From positions 434,001 to 498,000 of the forward strand of contig JAIXMF010000002.1 of the NCBI GenBank assembly GCA_025201365.1: a stretch of DNA of 64,000 bases, in the 5' to 3' direction. Origin of the DNA: Syncephalis plumigaleata. Lineage: Eukaryota > Zoopagomycota > Zoopagomycetes > Zoopagales > Piptocephalidaceae. The position numbers were made by a program, and so were the translations under genes. The first letter of the stretch is position 1. Each line of letters starts with the position of its first letter. Below are positions 1-12,297 of the stretch, piece by piece. Below the pieces are notes generated by a model, which was not told where the DNA came from, did no database searches, and worked only from the letters and a program-made list of their open reading frames with translations.

Positions 1-2137
1 GGTCTCCTCGGGCAATGCACGTTGAAACACCAATAGTGACATAATGACAGGAGCAGCTGTCATCCAGCTGTAGTAGCGACCATTATAACGTACTACCATA
101 CGATGATCGTAGAGCAAGGCTGGATGTTGTTCAAATGTTCGATAATCGATAATATGTCGATTAAATAGTTGCTCATTATAGTGCTAAATAGAATGAGATA
201 ATTAACAACTAATAGAATAATAAAGCCTTACGCTTACTTACCTCATCCTCATTTAATTCACCAATATCACATAGTGACAACTCAAATGTATGCTGTACAC
301 CATCGACTGTAAATGAATGAGGCGTATAGATAACTGACTTTGATACCTCTGGCTCATCATTCCATTCATCATTGCCGGTCTTTTCTGGTAACTGACCCCA
401 ATTCCAATGCCATTGATCTTCTCCTGTCGATGTATGATCACGATACTAAATAGACAAGTCAGTATGATAGTATAATATATATAATAGCATTATATATACA
501 TTACCTCATTTCCGTATCACTTAATGGACTTGTAGATCGTTGATATGGCAATATACTAAAATAGCATATTAATATATAAATATATAATTAAATATAGCAT
601 AGTGTTACTAATTACCCTTTGTGCGCTGATGATTCATGCAATTCTAGTTCCGTATCCGAGGTTGGTTCCTTTATTCGAGTTTCTACTAGTTCATGAATAC
701 AATTAGTAATCAATTTCTACATAAACTATGAGATATATATATATGTCTACCTGATTCATTCTTCTTTAGATTCATTTCAGATAAATGTCTAAACTGACTT
801 GAAGCAGGTTTCTGCATTACTCTTTCGTTAAACACATCATTCGATGGTGATAGTGCTTCTTCTTCTTCTTCTTCTTCCTTATCCATAGATGGCACTTGTT
901 GCTCTTCCAATTGACGTGGTGAAGTATACGATTCGTAAGTAGTTAGTGCACGACGAGTCTGAGCATCTAGCATTGGCCATTCGTGTTTCTTCACTTCCTT
1001 ATTGTGATATCCTTTAGTGTCGAGTATTAAATCACCATCTGTAACAATATTACATATTAATTATTTGTAAACTAAAGGAAAGCCATCAATTTACCTGTAG
1101 CATGTAAATGTGGATCATTCTCCACATGTGTTGATGCATCCACGTCCACTATTGCTAAGTAAATATTAATGAGTAACTATTCATTTATATGGAATATTCT
1201 ATAACTTACTATGTTCATCATTCTGATTGAATGGTGCTCCAATGCTGTTGCTGATGTTGTCTCTGATGATGTCACTGGTTTGAACGTATCTCCTGTCTAT
1301 AATCATTATTATAATATTATAGTAATAATCATGTATAAGTATATCATTATAATCATTTGTTACTATTGCTATTATTGTATAATCCTTTATACATTACCGG
1401 TGTAGTATTGTCTGATTTAGACAAGTTGATTCGTACCTCTGTTTCTTGTGTCTTCTTGTGGAATAGACCACCTGCTTTGGTAGTGAATACAGTTGTTTCT
1501 ACCGTCATAGGTTCTAGATCAGATTCCTGAGCACTATGTGCACTAACATAGCCATCTATCATGATATAGCAACCATTCATTATTAGTAATTTAGTAATTA
1601 TTACTATCTATCTATCTATCTATCTATATATATACCTTGATCATCCTCTTCGTCATAGTCATATCGTTTAGGTTATCCACATGATCTGAGCGATAACCGG
1701 TGTCAGCTTCTAGATCAAGGAAATCCGGTTCATCCTCCATCATCATGGGACCGGCAATAGGTGACGTCGTATATTCTGCTGGTACAGGTGTCTACGATGA
1801 TGAACACAACAACGAGTATTCGTTATTAAATATGTTATACATTCTATGAAGGTAAGATAAGCTAGTCTACCTCAGAGGCCACCACAAAGAACGCTTCACC
1901 TTGGTCGCCTAACTTCATTTGAAAGTCGGTCAACTCTCCATTGACTCGTACTTCGACAACCTTATCCTGTGGTCGAAGCAGACGTAGCTTGCCAAAGCGT
2001 ACGTGGAATGGCGTGCATGATAGTTCGCCATTGGGCTGCTCTAGCACAATCACATCAATAGCACCTGAAAGCGTAGCTGGGTTAAGGTCCTTATAGAACT
2101 CGGTTACCGAGGATAGAGCTCGTGTCACGAAATTCAT
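1..2137 (-). CDS. PAH1: Lipin / phosphatidate phosphatase PAH1, N-terminal part (runs off the left edge)
   Basis: Mg-dependent phosphatidate phosphatase, which makes diacylglycerol from phosphatidate at the ER and nuclear membrane and so controls membrane versus storage lipid. The first exon (about 1872-2137) encodes a nearly complete N-terminal lipin domain: it starts MNFVTRALSSV, continues NPATLSGAIDVIVLEQP and CTPFHVRFGKLRLLRP, and ends near KLGDQGEAFFV, all family hallmarks. The next exon has TPVPAEYTTSPI. Further exons to the left carry an acidic Glu run coded by (CTT)n near 868-888 and a QWHWNWGQLP segment, matching the lipin middle region. The HAD catalytic domain with DxDxT must lie beyond base 1 and cannot be judged. 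Exon borders after the first are approximate. Confidence in the family is high. Confidence 0.93.
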
Positions 2138-2630
2138 ACTACTGGTAATTGTCGTGCACAGTAGTAAGCAAGATAAACGTTCTAACCACTAAGTAACAGG
2201 AAAGAAAGCGAGAAAGAAAGTGAGAGATGGTTGCTACACAATCTTTTATATATATATTACCACGAGCAGCAGCAGTGACAATAAACAATGACGATGACAA
2301 GTAGTCCAGTTGACACCACAATAAACTATGCTTATATACTTGCACTAAGAAAGAAGGAAAGCGTAAAGAGAGTGAGAGAGTGAGAGAGTGAGAATAGAAT
2401 GAGAGAAACAAAGCAACGAATAATGCACTGATACGATTTGAAATAAGAAAGTAGTCTGGTCCTTCTGCTGTTTTCTCTCTCTCTACTCTCCTTTCTTTAG
2501 TAATGGCCTATCAAGCGTGTATGACGGCGACGGTTATCCTGAGTGCCGAAGTCACCTGTTGCATAGATTAATTAATTAAACCGATAATGTGTCTCATAAA
2601 ATATTATAGTAATGAAGCAATACAAGATTA
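2138..2630. other. Upstream region of lipin, no gene seen
   Basis: About 490 bp between the lipin start codon and the first TIR element. It is rich in GAAAG/GAGAG runs on the plus strand (pyrimidine-rich in the sense of lipin transcription), which suits a promoter and 5' leader. No convincing coding region. Confidence 0.5.
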
Positions 2631-3161
2631 CAGTGTTTTTCCATCCATTTCGCGCATTTATCCTTTAACATTTGCTGTTTATTAATAAATAGATTAACAC
2701 AATTGTTAACACCATTAGCACCATAGAAATGCCAATTGACACAGCATAATAATAATAACAATCCAGTTTAGTAATGGATCATTTATTGATAGCGATAACT
2801 ATCATCATCAATTCTATAAGGTAGATGATACAAGTGTACAAGGATAGTTGATATTGCCATGTCATGTACTTACAAGTAGCTATTAATTATTGTGTATGGA
2901 ATCGGGATATGGCTGCATGTCTGAACTTCATTCAGATTATTCGCAGTCTTCGCAATGGAAGTCGTATTCCAACACAATTCCAACGAGGTGCCGTTCCTTC
3001 TAAGCGTTCAAAAAAGAAGACAAGGACAAGAGGGTCAAACAACAAAAATCAAATTACCGGGGTTATCGCCTGCCACCCAACAAAATACGTATTGTATTAA
3101 TAACTATTATTTATTCGTAACAACAAATGGCTAACTGCGCAAATTGGATGGAAAAAGTCTG
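2631..3161 (+). mobile_element. Small TA-flanked TIR element with Fanzor-like C-terminal fragment
   Basis: A 531 bp unit bounded by TA on both sides (2629-2630 and 3162-3163). The left end (end A) reads CAGTGTTTTTCCATCC and the right end (end B), read inward, CAGACTTTTTCCATCC; the inverted match continues for about 26 bp to a shared GCGCA. Between them lies a reading frame (2864-3100) with YCVWNRDMAACLNF and a basic tail (KRSKKKTRTR). WNRDxxAAxLN resembles the third RuvC motif of Fanzor/TnpB proteins. Only the C-terminal part is present, so this is a non-autonomous deletion derivative. An inverted copy lies at 7570-8022. Size, TIRs and the TA target suggest Tc1/mariner-type mobilisation, which is inference because no transposase is seen. 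Confidence 0.72.
2864..3100 (+). pseudogene. Fanzor/TnpB-like C-terminal fragment (RuvC-III motif and basic tail)
   Basis: The fragment carries a Cys, then WNRDMAACLNF with the expected catalytic Asp, then IQIIRSLRNGSRIPTQF and a Lys/Arg-rich tail. The first two RuvC motifs and most of the zinc finger are missing. Two related fragments in this window (7570-8022 reverse, 41711-42060 forward) share WNRD/NQD-MAAC and the IQII stretch; the longest also has a DE plus CxxC region in the right place. The nuclease assignment rests on motif spacing only; another RuvC-fold protein is possible. Confidence 0.55.
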
Positions 3162-3392
3162 TACAATCTGAAATGTAACACGTGACATAAAGGATGACGA
3201 CTAATGCCCATTCTTGTACACAAAAAACTGATATACGTGAATTTTAATTGCCGTCATTTCTATTGCTTCCTATTGTTCTATGCTTTAGTATCATCTGTTC
3301 ATTTATAGGTTTATAATGTGGCTATTTAACAGGTAATATATACTAGAATAATGGAAACATACTCGTAGTAACATAATACTAAACTTGCTACT

Positions 3393-6127
3393 ATGTTGGA
3401 AAGACTACACTATCAGAGAAAGTTGACAATTCATAGAAAATGGTTTACTTTACTATTATTATCACTCCTTTCCGTATTATGGTTGGAAAGAGGAGCGATA
3501 TTAGTACAGGCTGATGCGCATTACTATCTAGATACAGATAAATCACCTATGAGTATGGAACATCGAATGGAATTAAAGTAAGAAGCAAGCGTATATTTGT
3601 TATGATAAAACGTATATCTGATAATCATAACATATTTTGTATATAGAAATGAAGTGCGCGTAAGTGTAATCTATTACTTAATGATATTGCTCGTCTATTA
3701 TAATCATTGTCTATTAATACAACACGATGCAACTACACTATAGGAAATGTTCTATTTTGCCTTTGATAAATACATGACACACGCGTTTCCATTAGATGAA
3801 GTAAATAGTCAACATACATTATTATACAACTATTATTGAATATTTCTAGTTGAAACCATTAAATGTACAGGACGCGGTAGAGATAGGAGTAATCCGTAAG
3901 TCTATCTGTCTATGTTAATAGAGGAATACTAGTTACTAATTCATAGTAGTCATCTCTATGACAATGACATATTAGGTGATTTCTCCCTTACTCTAGTTGA
4001 TACGCTTGACACATTTGTGGTAATACTCGTTAATTATTAATATATAGATTCATGATTAAATACTGCTCACTTAGGTATTCAACGATAAGGCGTCGTTCTC
4101 TCATGCTATTCGACTGGTGATTGATCATGTATCATTCGATCTTGACAGTCGGGTTCAAGTATTTGAAACGACAATTCGTATATTAGGTGGTCTAGTAAGT
4201 CTATTGTAGTGATTGCCCTCTTTCTCTTTCTCTACTTGAACAATAACAATGATTACTATTATAGTTATCAGCTCATTTACTAGCAACAGATAAACGATTT
4301 GGATTCGATCTTGATTGGTATAACAATGAATTGTTGACATTAGCCTATGATTTGGGTCTACGTATGATGCCGGCATTTACCATGTCACCAACTGGTATGC
4401 CTTATAGTAGGGTAAATAATCTAGCAATGAGTGATTATTATGTCGTTTACATCATGACGATATTGGCAATGAAATAGGTTAACCTAAGATTTGGCGTGCA
4501 ACCACGTGAGTTATCCGACAATTGTCCTGCTGGAGTGGGAACACTTATTCTAGAGTTTGGCATGTTATCACGCTTGACTGGAGATCCGCAATTTGAGGTT
4601 AGTATTCCTATCGAATTGCATGGCATATTCATATGTATATACATTAATATCAACAATAAATAACTAGAAAGCTGCCTATCGAGCACTTGAAGCATTATGG
4701 TCACGTCGTTCGAAACTGGGTCTAGTGGGGAATACGCTAGACGTGGTGTCCGGTGCGGTAAGTAAACGCGGGATCCCTAGTCATTTGCAAATAGTAAACA
4801 CGTATTTATTATGATTACATTAGTGGCTTAATCGTATGTTTACCGTGGGTGCCGGTATCGATTCGTATATCGAGTATCTTTTAAAGGCGGAAATTTTATT
4901 CGATGAACCACTCTATGGTCGTATGTTTGAGGAACTCTACCGTGCCACCATGTTGAATACACGCGACATTCAAGGCTACCTCTATCTATGGATCGACATG
5001 CATAATCAAAGTTTACGCACTCAGTTTATCGATAGTTTAGGTGCATTCTTTAGTGGCTTACAGGTAAATAGATACAGGATAGTTGTTATTTCATCTCTAT
5101 ACATGTATACATTCTAACAGACTTAGGTGCTGGATGGTGATATTGACAATGCAATACGTGGCCATCTTGTATACTATGAAATATGGAGAAAACACGGTCT
5201 ACTACCGGAACGCTACAGTTTTAGAGAGCGTAAACCGGTCATGAATTACTATCCATTAAGACCGGAATTCGTGGAGTCAACCTACTTTTTATATCGTGTA
5301 CGTGAGGAAACGTTACATTTACACGGAGGCACACACAACTAACATGTTAGATAGGCTACGAAGAATTCATTCTACTTGGAAGTTGGTGAAATGATCATAC
5401 GCAGTTTGCAACTCTATACACGAGTTGAATGTGGATTCACCACCGTTGAAGATGTACTTACCATGGAGAAAGCAAATCGAATGGAAAGCTTCTTTCTTAG
5501 TGAAACCTTGAAATATCTATATCTATTATTTGATGAGGTAATCTATATACTAATCATGCGTCATTACAATCTATTTATCTAATAATAATAATAATAGGAA
5601 TCGAATTAATCATGCCGATGCCAATTTTGTATTTACCACTGGCAAGTACTTGTTATATGATTATATTTACACGCTTATCGTATGCTAATCTACGATACTT
5701 CTATAGAGGCACATATATTTCCAATACCACGTCAACATCAGGCTCAGAATTATCGACAGACCCACCGGAACCTGCACAGTTTGCGCAACCAAGATATACG
5801 CGTATTTACTCGAACGTATCGCTGCCACGCCCTCGTACTTGTCCTGTTTACCCTCCGCCTAGACAGCTAATTAGTAACTATCGCTACAGAGAGGACATTG
5901 AATGGATACGCGCTGTTATCGGATCACCGCACACATATCCGTCTAGAGAGTATGACGATCAACGACAATGTCTACTACCTCATGCCTTAGGCCTTGGGAG
6001 TTGGAACGAACGCAGAACAATAACAACAGCGATAACCATAAGGATAAGGGAAGAAACAGGAGGAAATCGAAACAAACGACCAAAGCTAAAAAGAGTGCCA
6101 AATCAATTGAACCAAAGCGAATCATGA
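3393..6127 (+). CDS. MNL1: EDEM/Htm1-like ER alpha-mannosidase (GH47)
   Basis: ER-lumenal glycosyl hydrolase family 47 protein that trims mannose from misfolded glycoproteins and marks them for ER-associated degradation. It begins with a hydrophobic signal-anchor (residues about 19-38, [14 protein letters not shown]). Short exons then give the family signatures: [17 protein letters not shown], a VNLRFGV / [20 protein letters not shown] block, [21 protein letters not shown] and [12 protein letters not shown], ending the catalytic domain with [11 protein letters not shown]. The intron before EAHIFP (about 5643-5688) is GC-AG. The frame is not continuous near 5600 (after LFDE) and again near 5780, and a basic tail follows; 6129-6380 in another frame also looks coding and may be the true C-terminus. 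One-base sequence errors are the simplest explanation. Confidence 0.9.
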
Positions 6128-6482
6128 CTTGCCATTGACTGATCATTCTATCAGGTCGAAACACCAAAGTAAACCGAATAGTAAACCGGCTAAAAGACGA
6201 CGACGACTACGCACTAAATGGATATATCAGAATGATGCGGAATATCAACAACTGGTGGCTGCGTACATAAACGCTGAATCTCGTCACGTTTGTATTCCTA
6301 CAATTAGCGATTTGTACCCGCCACATCGACTAGTCTCGAGGATATATCATCATCCGATGAATGAATACATGATATACAATAAAATACACTTCACTACAAT
6401 ATATATATATAAAATAAAGACTGATTACATATACAAATGCGACTGACATTTATGTAATGACAAATAAAGCAAATGACAATAA

Positions 6483-7313
6483 CTAGAATTGAACCATTGA
6501 ATAAGCGGGTGCTTCTAGTCTCTTAGTACCAGCAAGTTCCATCAGTTCAATGATGAACAAGAATGACAATAAATTGCCACCTGATCGTTTAACTAGTTCA
6601 CCGGCAGCAGCAGCGCTTCCACCTAAATGTACATGTCGAATGGTTACATAAAATGAATAAATAATAATCAATGTGTTATTGTCTTACCGGTAGCGATAAG
6701 ATCATCAATGACCACCACGTTCTGACCGGGTTGGATGGCTCCTTCTTGCATGTCAAAGTAGTCCTATATAGATAGATATACGAATAAGTATTATTGTTAA
6801 CATGTTACGGATGTACACGTCATCATTACGCTTCAAATGACTTACCACGCCATATTCCTTTATATACGTAGTGCTAATACATACACCTGGCAGCTTTCCT
6901 TGCTTACGCACTGGAACAAATGCTGCACCTAATCGACAAGCTAGCATGGGTCCTATTAGGAATCCACGCGCATCCAATCCTAAACATTGATAATTCGTTA
7001 ATTCACAATATTGCAATGATGTATCCACTCACTCACCTACTACGACGTCTATCTTGGTAAGGTTTTCTTCGCAGTAGCGTTGGAAATGATTAATGAGTAT
7101 TTCCACCGCATTGGGATTTTGGAATATAGGAAAGATATCCTGGAAGAGAATACCCTGTTTGTTTTGTGGTTGATATCAACTACTAGGTAAATGACCATTA
7201 CGTTATCGCGTATTTTTAATATTCATTTACCTTTTGAGGGAAATCAGGAAAGCGCGTAGTAAACCCTTAATGGTTGCCACTTCCTCTTCACGCTGTTGAT
7301 TATGAGTAGTCAT
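6483..7313 (-). CDS. APT1: Adenine phosphoribosyltransferase
   Basis: Purine salvage enzyme: adenine + PRPP gives AMP + pyrophosphate, in the cytosol. Four or five short exons read from 7313. The first encodes [20 protein letters not shown] and ends FPDFPQ; the next has [14 protein letters not shown]. Then come [19 protein letters not shown] and [12 protein letters not shown], the adenine-site and flexible-loop signatures, and [20 protein letters not shown], the PRPP-binding loop. The end, [14 protein letters not shown], is also typical of APRT. Length is close to the usual 180 residues. It is convergent with the EDEM gene, whose 3' end lies just to the left. Very high confidence. Confidence 0.95.
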
Positions 7314-7569
7314 AGTGTTGTTGCTAGAGAAAGGCGAGAATAGCAAATAGTCAAATGTAACTAATAATCAACGAAAAGGTTGAAAGTAATACGCGAAAGA
7401 AAGAGGAGCGAGGGAGAAAACTAAAGGGCAATGGAATAGTAACAAATGGTCCTAATTAAATTGCAAGTACGACGTTGTCATAGTGGAAATGCCTAGCTTT
7501 TATGCGGATGAATGGGCTTTATCGCGGCTCCTAGCATCCCCTCACTTGGTAGGGTCACGATATCATATA

Positions 7570-8022
7570 TATATTACAATTAATGATAATAAAACTTACG
7601 TATTTAGATGTAATAGCGATAACATCACGGCTAAGTTGTTTTGTTGTTGGTTCTTCATTCTTGAACGTTTAGAAGTAATGGCACTTGATGTATTGTGTTG
7701 GAATGAGGTTTACCTCACGAAGACTGTGAATAATCTGAATAACATTCAACATGCTGCCATATCCCGATTCCATACACGATACTCAATAGCTACTTGTAAG
7801 TACATGCATGGCAATATCAACTATACTAGTACACTTGTATCATCTACCTTATAGAATTGATGATGATAGTTATCGTATCAATAAAGGATCCATTACTAAT
7901 ACTGAATTGTTATTATTATCATACTGTGTTAATTGGCATTTCTATGGTAATGGTGTTAACAATTGAGTAATCTATTATTATAAATTGCAAAAGGATAAAT
8001 GCGTTAATGTTGGAAAACACTG
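7570..8022 (-). mobile_element. Second Fanzor-derived TIR element, inverted copy of the 2631-3161 unit
   Basis: Read on the minus strand, end A is at 8022 (CAGTGTTTTCCAAC, next to TA at 8023-8024) and the following 230 bases match 2631-2910 nearly base for base in places. The coding remnant is WNRDMAAC followed by IQIIHSLR and IPTQY, with stops. The far side (7570-7690) matches the Fanzor-like tail that also lies upstream of the F-box genes at 19472 and 51255, with the shared block ACGTATTTAGATGT and TTGAACGTTTAGAAGTAATGG. The end B repeat is not recognisable, so this copy is truncated or worn there. It contains no intact gene. Confidence 0.65.
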
Positions 8023-8187
8023 TATGTCTAGAATCAAAAAGGATCGTTCTTGTTTGTTTATTGTATTTAGTGTTGTTATTAGTGTACGTTATAAATGATC
8101 GATAATGCCGTGATTCGTTGCATTCCAGTACAAATAAAAGAGTGTTACATTCGATAAATAACAATGCAATGAATTATTATGATGGGA

Positions 8188-9439
8188 TTACATCGGCGAT
8201 TGATGATGCGGTGACAATAATGAACTCATATAAAGGAACAGAGCCTCTGGTGTTGGCCGATCATTTACCGGCACTGCCAACATTCTTTGTAGCAGTCCTG
8301 GTAGTTTGCTCACCGCCATTCTTTCAATGTCAGTTTCGGGCCACTTGTCGATAATTGACATGTCGCAGGTGTTTTGCTGCCGTTGGAGCACGTTAAGCAT
8401 GGCACTTCTCCGCGTATTCTCATCCAATCTACGAATCCTCTGGCATTTTTACCATAATCGTAGGGCGGTAAGCCGTAACTGAATACGCGATAGAGACTAG
8501 CGCCAATACCCCATGTATCCAAGAGATGCATGTTCATCTCCTTGTTCGAATCGTAGTACTCGGGAGGACACAGGCCAAGTATGCAAGTGTCGGGTCTCTT
8601 CATCGTATCCGCAGCGTAGGTTGACCTATCGAAATCGATAATCATTATCTTGGGACATTGCTGTTTTTCGCTGATTTAGCATCAATGATAATATCTAGCA
8701 TTGCATGATTAATGATTAGTAAAGTGTAATATCATTGACAATCGACTTACTTTCTAGTTTCAAGTCATGATGTATAATTCCCGAGTTGTGCATAAACGTA
8801 ACACCTAATGGAATGATGATTAGCGCGATATATGAGCGTGCTATGTGCAATCTATTTACCTGCTAGGATTTGCGTAAATATTTGTTGCACTTGAGTGGCC
8901 TTCCTCGTATCCAATGGAATTAAATAGGCGTTCAGTTCCTGTACTTCCTCGAAACTGGACATAACTACACAACGATAATCGCCCGCGGTAATCTCCTCGT
9001 AACGTCTGACTACATATTTCGCCAAGGAAATGTGTTTATTTCTTGGATCTGCCATAACCTTGTCGAATACCTAGATGAGCACAAACACATACATTATTGA
9101 TTATTAGTAAATTATCATATTGATCATCCGTAGACCTACGTCAAATGCTTTTTTCTCTGCTCCATATAAATTGAGATCTCTAATACATTTTATATAGGCT
9201 GGCTGTCCATCGTAATACGCGGTTGTCGTGTATAGTTCGCCCGATTTCTTGTTGCTCCATTTACCAATCCTACTTAGACGACCTCCATCGTTAAGGGCAG
9301 GCGGATTACTGAACGGACTACGTCGTAAAACACGAGAAGGCACCTTTTGCACGTCATGTCGTATACTGGCTGCTTCATTCAGAGCCACATTTACTGTGAG
9401 AATACCATAGAAGATAATGAGCTTGTAAAGTGAGAACAT
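8188..9439 (-). CDS. Secreted or ER-lumenal protein-kinase-like protein
   Basis: The protein starts with a signal peptide (MFSLYKLIIFYGILTVNVAL). A kinase fold follows: a glycine-containing strand before YDGQPAYIKCIRDL (Lys in the VAIK position), a helix with AEKKAFD, a hinge CVVMSSFEE, and GIIHHDLKLE in place of HRDLKxxN. IMIIDFDRST takes the DFG place, PEYYD the APE place and WGIGASLYRVFSYGLPPY subdomain IX. The C-lobe end (LLQRMLAVPVNDRPTPEALF) is in another frame from about 8400, so there is one frame break. HHD and DFD are unusual but could still be active. It shares its N-lobe pattern with the gene at 42680-43855. Substrate unknown. Confidence 0.75.
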
Positions 9440-10542
9440 CGTTATGGATGGTTAAAGTAGCTTGAATACTATATGATACTATGAAGGATGTCGGTATAAT
9501 GATACTTGGAGTACCTGGTATTTCGATGGCACAATATTTTATAGTTAATCATCACTTCTACCCCGTATTCTACATTTAATAATGACACTGAACAATGCCA
9601 AACTCGGCATGTTTGATTTCTAAATTGGACATGAGGGATCATTCGAAATGGTATGCCATACTCCATGTGCACACTCATTCTAAACGTGCAATTTCAACCT
9701 TCAAACCAATCACGAACCATTAGGAGGACTGAAACGAATCTATTCTAGAACGTGCGGGTTGTGTATCCAACCCTTTTGTTTGAAGTTTTCAACACGTAGA
9801 TTGCCAAGTAGTAGAAGAATAGCAGTTCTATGGTATATCATCCTTGGTTCTGCCAACCTTTTATTGATAGAAAAAGCATGTATGCTAAACGGTAATGACG
9901 CGTGATTATTTACTCCTAAATTGGTACGCATTGTGAAACATCGAATTACTACAGTGAAATAATATTTTCGGTAGTATGACGTCTAGCATGTACATATTCA
10001 CGTGTAGATGGTTTATACATCGTTAGTATTAATTGTACATACACATCTAATAAACAAATTACTTTTTACAATCTATTTGGAAAGCAGTTAACAATAATCA
10101 TTATTCGATATAAACCATAACTATTGGCATTACATGGTATTGCTTGCATTCATTGCAATGTAACAAATACACATGCATTGATGTATCCCGTGCTTCGAAT
10201 GACTATGGATGCCCGATGTATTTCCTAAATAAGCATCTATAATCAGTGTATGTAATTCTGTAGGATAGAAGGATTTATTTGTCCTTGTCCCTTTCTCGAT
10301 AACTATTAGCCGAGTAGTATTCGGCGACATGTGCATAGACTCGTGTAGTACACGTACATTGTCATACATCCACATGCATATAATGTATGTTCCTATGTCA
10401 TTGTTGAACCCTCCTACACGACACAGCTACCCTATCACTTGTCATTACAATTAAGAATAACGTGTTAGTTACCAATCAAGCAAGTAATCCCTTTTTTATT
10501 CAATGCAAACACATATTTATTATAAACTAACTAACTATCTAT
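9440..10542. other. 1.1 kb intergenic region, no gene seen
   Basis: AT-rich stretch between the kinase-like gene and the PI31 gene, both on the minus strand. I see only short frames without family features, no TIR ends of the mobile family and no tRNA. It must hold the kinase promoter and the PI31 3' end. Confidence 0.5.
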
Positions 10543-12297
10543 CTACATAAACATATCATTGTAACCCTAATAATAATAGAAAATGTGTTAATAATATTGG
10601 ATAACGAATCAAATGATATCAACCTACCGATGGTGGTGGAAGTTCATCATTGTCAGGATCACCACTAATAGGAAAAGGAATAATGTCAAGTAATATAGTA
10701 TCAAATTATAGACTAATCATTAATATTAATGTTCAATATAAAAAAGACTAATACTAATAATAGAATCAAGCATAGTTACCTGAATGGACCTCCTCCACTT
10801 CCACCGCCTCTTCCCATTCCTCCTCGCCCTTGTCCTCTACCTCGTCCGAATGGAATACCTCCTCCACCTCTACCTGGTCGGGGTGGTCCAGAGGGATCTG
10901 GTCCAAATGGACCGATAGGATCAAATCTAGCACCAGGTGGTACTGATCCACTATGAATATTATTGTTACTATTATTACTATTATTGCTATTAGTATTAGT
11001 ATTACTATTCACTTACCGTGGTAAAGGCTGTGGCCCTCCGAATATTCCTGACTCCGACCAATATCAGGTAATGTATCTCCACTTGGTCGAATATTGGATG
11101 TTCAGGTCCTACATGCATGCCACCACCACCACCACCACTATTATCACCAATAGTGCCATATAGATGATGACCGGATCTACCTGGTAATCGTAATCCACTA
11201 TAGTATCATTAGTGCAATTCACCATTATCAATGATTAATAGGAAACAGATCCTCTCCTTACCTTGGTCCACCTGCCATGGGTGAGGCAGCCAATGGATCT
11301 AAATCAGCATCACCACACTGTAAGGATTCGAGAATTCCTCCACTCTACTATTCTAGCGTAAATATCATTGACTAGTTGTACACATTAAAACGTACCTATG
11401 ATCGAATTGACCCTGTCGATCAAGTTCATCATAAGATGGTGGAGGTGGTTGTCGAGTTGAAGCATCATTATCATCACGTAATGATGATGTATTAGTAGCA
11501 GTTGAAGTAGCAGGATCAAAAGATTAGAAGTAGTTATAGCTTCTTGTTCATCAACCATATCCATTTTTCTATTAGTAACAAGTTAGTTAACTATTACAAT
11601 TGTACTATAATACAGATTAGTTAATTACATGATAGCTAGCTCGTTCATACATTCACTGATCAATCGTTGTAATGTCTCTCGGACGAGAAAAGACTATCGA
11701 ATCCACTATCCTTGGCATCTGGTATGGGTGATGTTTTGATGGGATAGATCACTTCTTTACGTACGAAATCATTCACGCTTAGTTCTAGTGTTGCCACCTT
11801 ACTGGTCTATTCAATAGTTTATCATATTAGTATTATTATTATTATTATTAACAATGAACTATCAAAGTGCCTACCTCCAACGTGGTACCAGTCACTAGTA
11901 GATTGTCAAATAGCGAGATACACTTTACTAGAAATGTATTCTGACTATCCGGTCGAACATAACGAAATGTCCAGCTATCCTTTGACTCGGTATTCCACTG
12001 ACTAGGTAATTCCGTTGGTTGTTCAGCGGAAGATGATGCTACAGTACCTATGAATATTACAGTCATTCCATTCGAGTTCTAATATATATATATATATAAT
12101 AGCCTACCTTGCTCTCCTGTACCTATAAGGCGAAAGCCTGCCAATACCAATACGGTATGAATAGTGATGGCAAGTAGTTCCTGCTTCGATTGAAGCCCTG
12201 CTCCAATTATCTGGCCTGGTGGCTCAGAATCCTTCGTAATGAGTATTTCCGACAATGACTGTAGCACCTTTGACGTTGCTAGTTGCGAGGAAGCCAT
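10543..12297 (-). CDS. PSMF1: PI31-like proteasome regulator
   Basis: Homolog of PI31, which binds the 20S proteasome and acts as inhibitor, assembly or transport factor. The N-terminal FP domain begins at MASSQLATSKVLQ and has LAITIHTVLVLAGFRLIG, then LPSQWNTESKDSWTFRYVRP and FLVKCISLFDNLLV, matching the strand order of PI31. After a linker the C-terminal Pro/Gly/Arg-rich region carries SYDELDRQG, DPLAASPMAGGP and PPGARFDPIGPFGPDP with RGG-like repeats. The last two exons join to DPDNDELPPPS + GYNDMFM, almost identical to the conserved PI31 C-terminal tail that reaches into the proteasome. Stop at 10543-10545. The tail makes this assignment strong. Confidence 0.9.

Noticed and set aside
1600-1632. 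TATC tandem run as a regulatory element
   Set aside because: A plain microsatellite at the edge of a lipin intron; nothing suggests function.
7483-7854. A 123-codon open frame as a host gene
   Set aside because: Most of it is antisense to the Fanzor-like remnant and matches element DNA elsewhere in the window; the composition and lack of any motif fit a chance frame.
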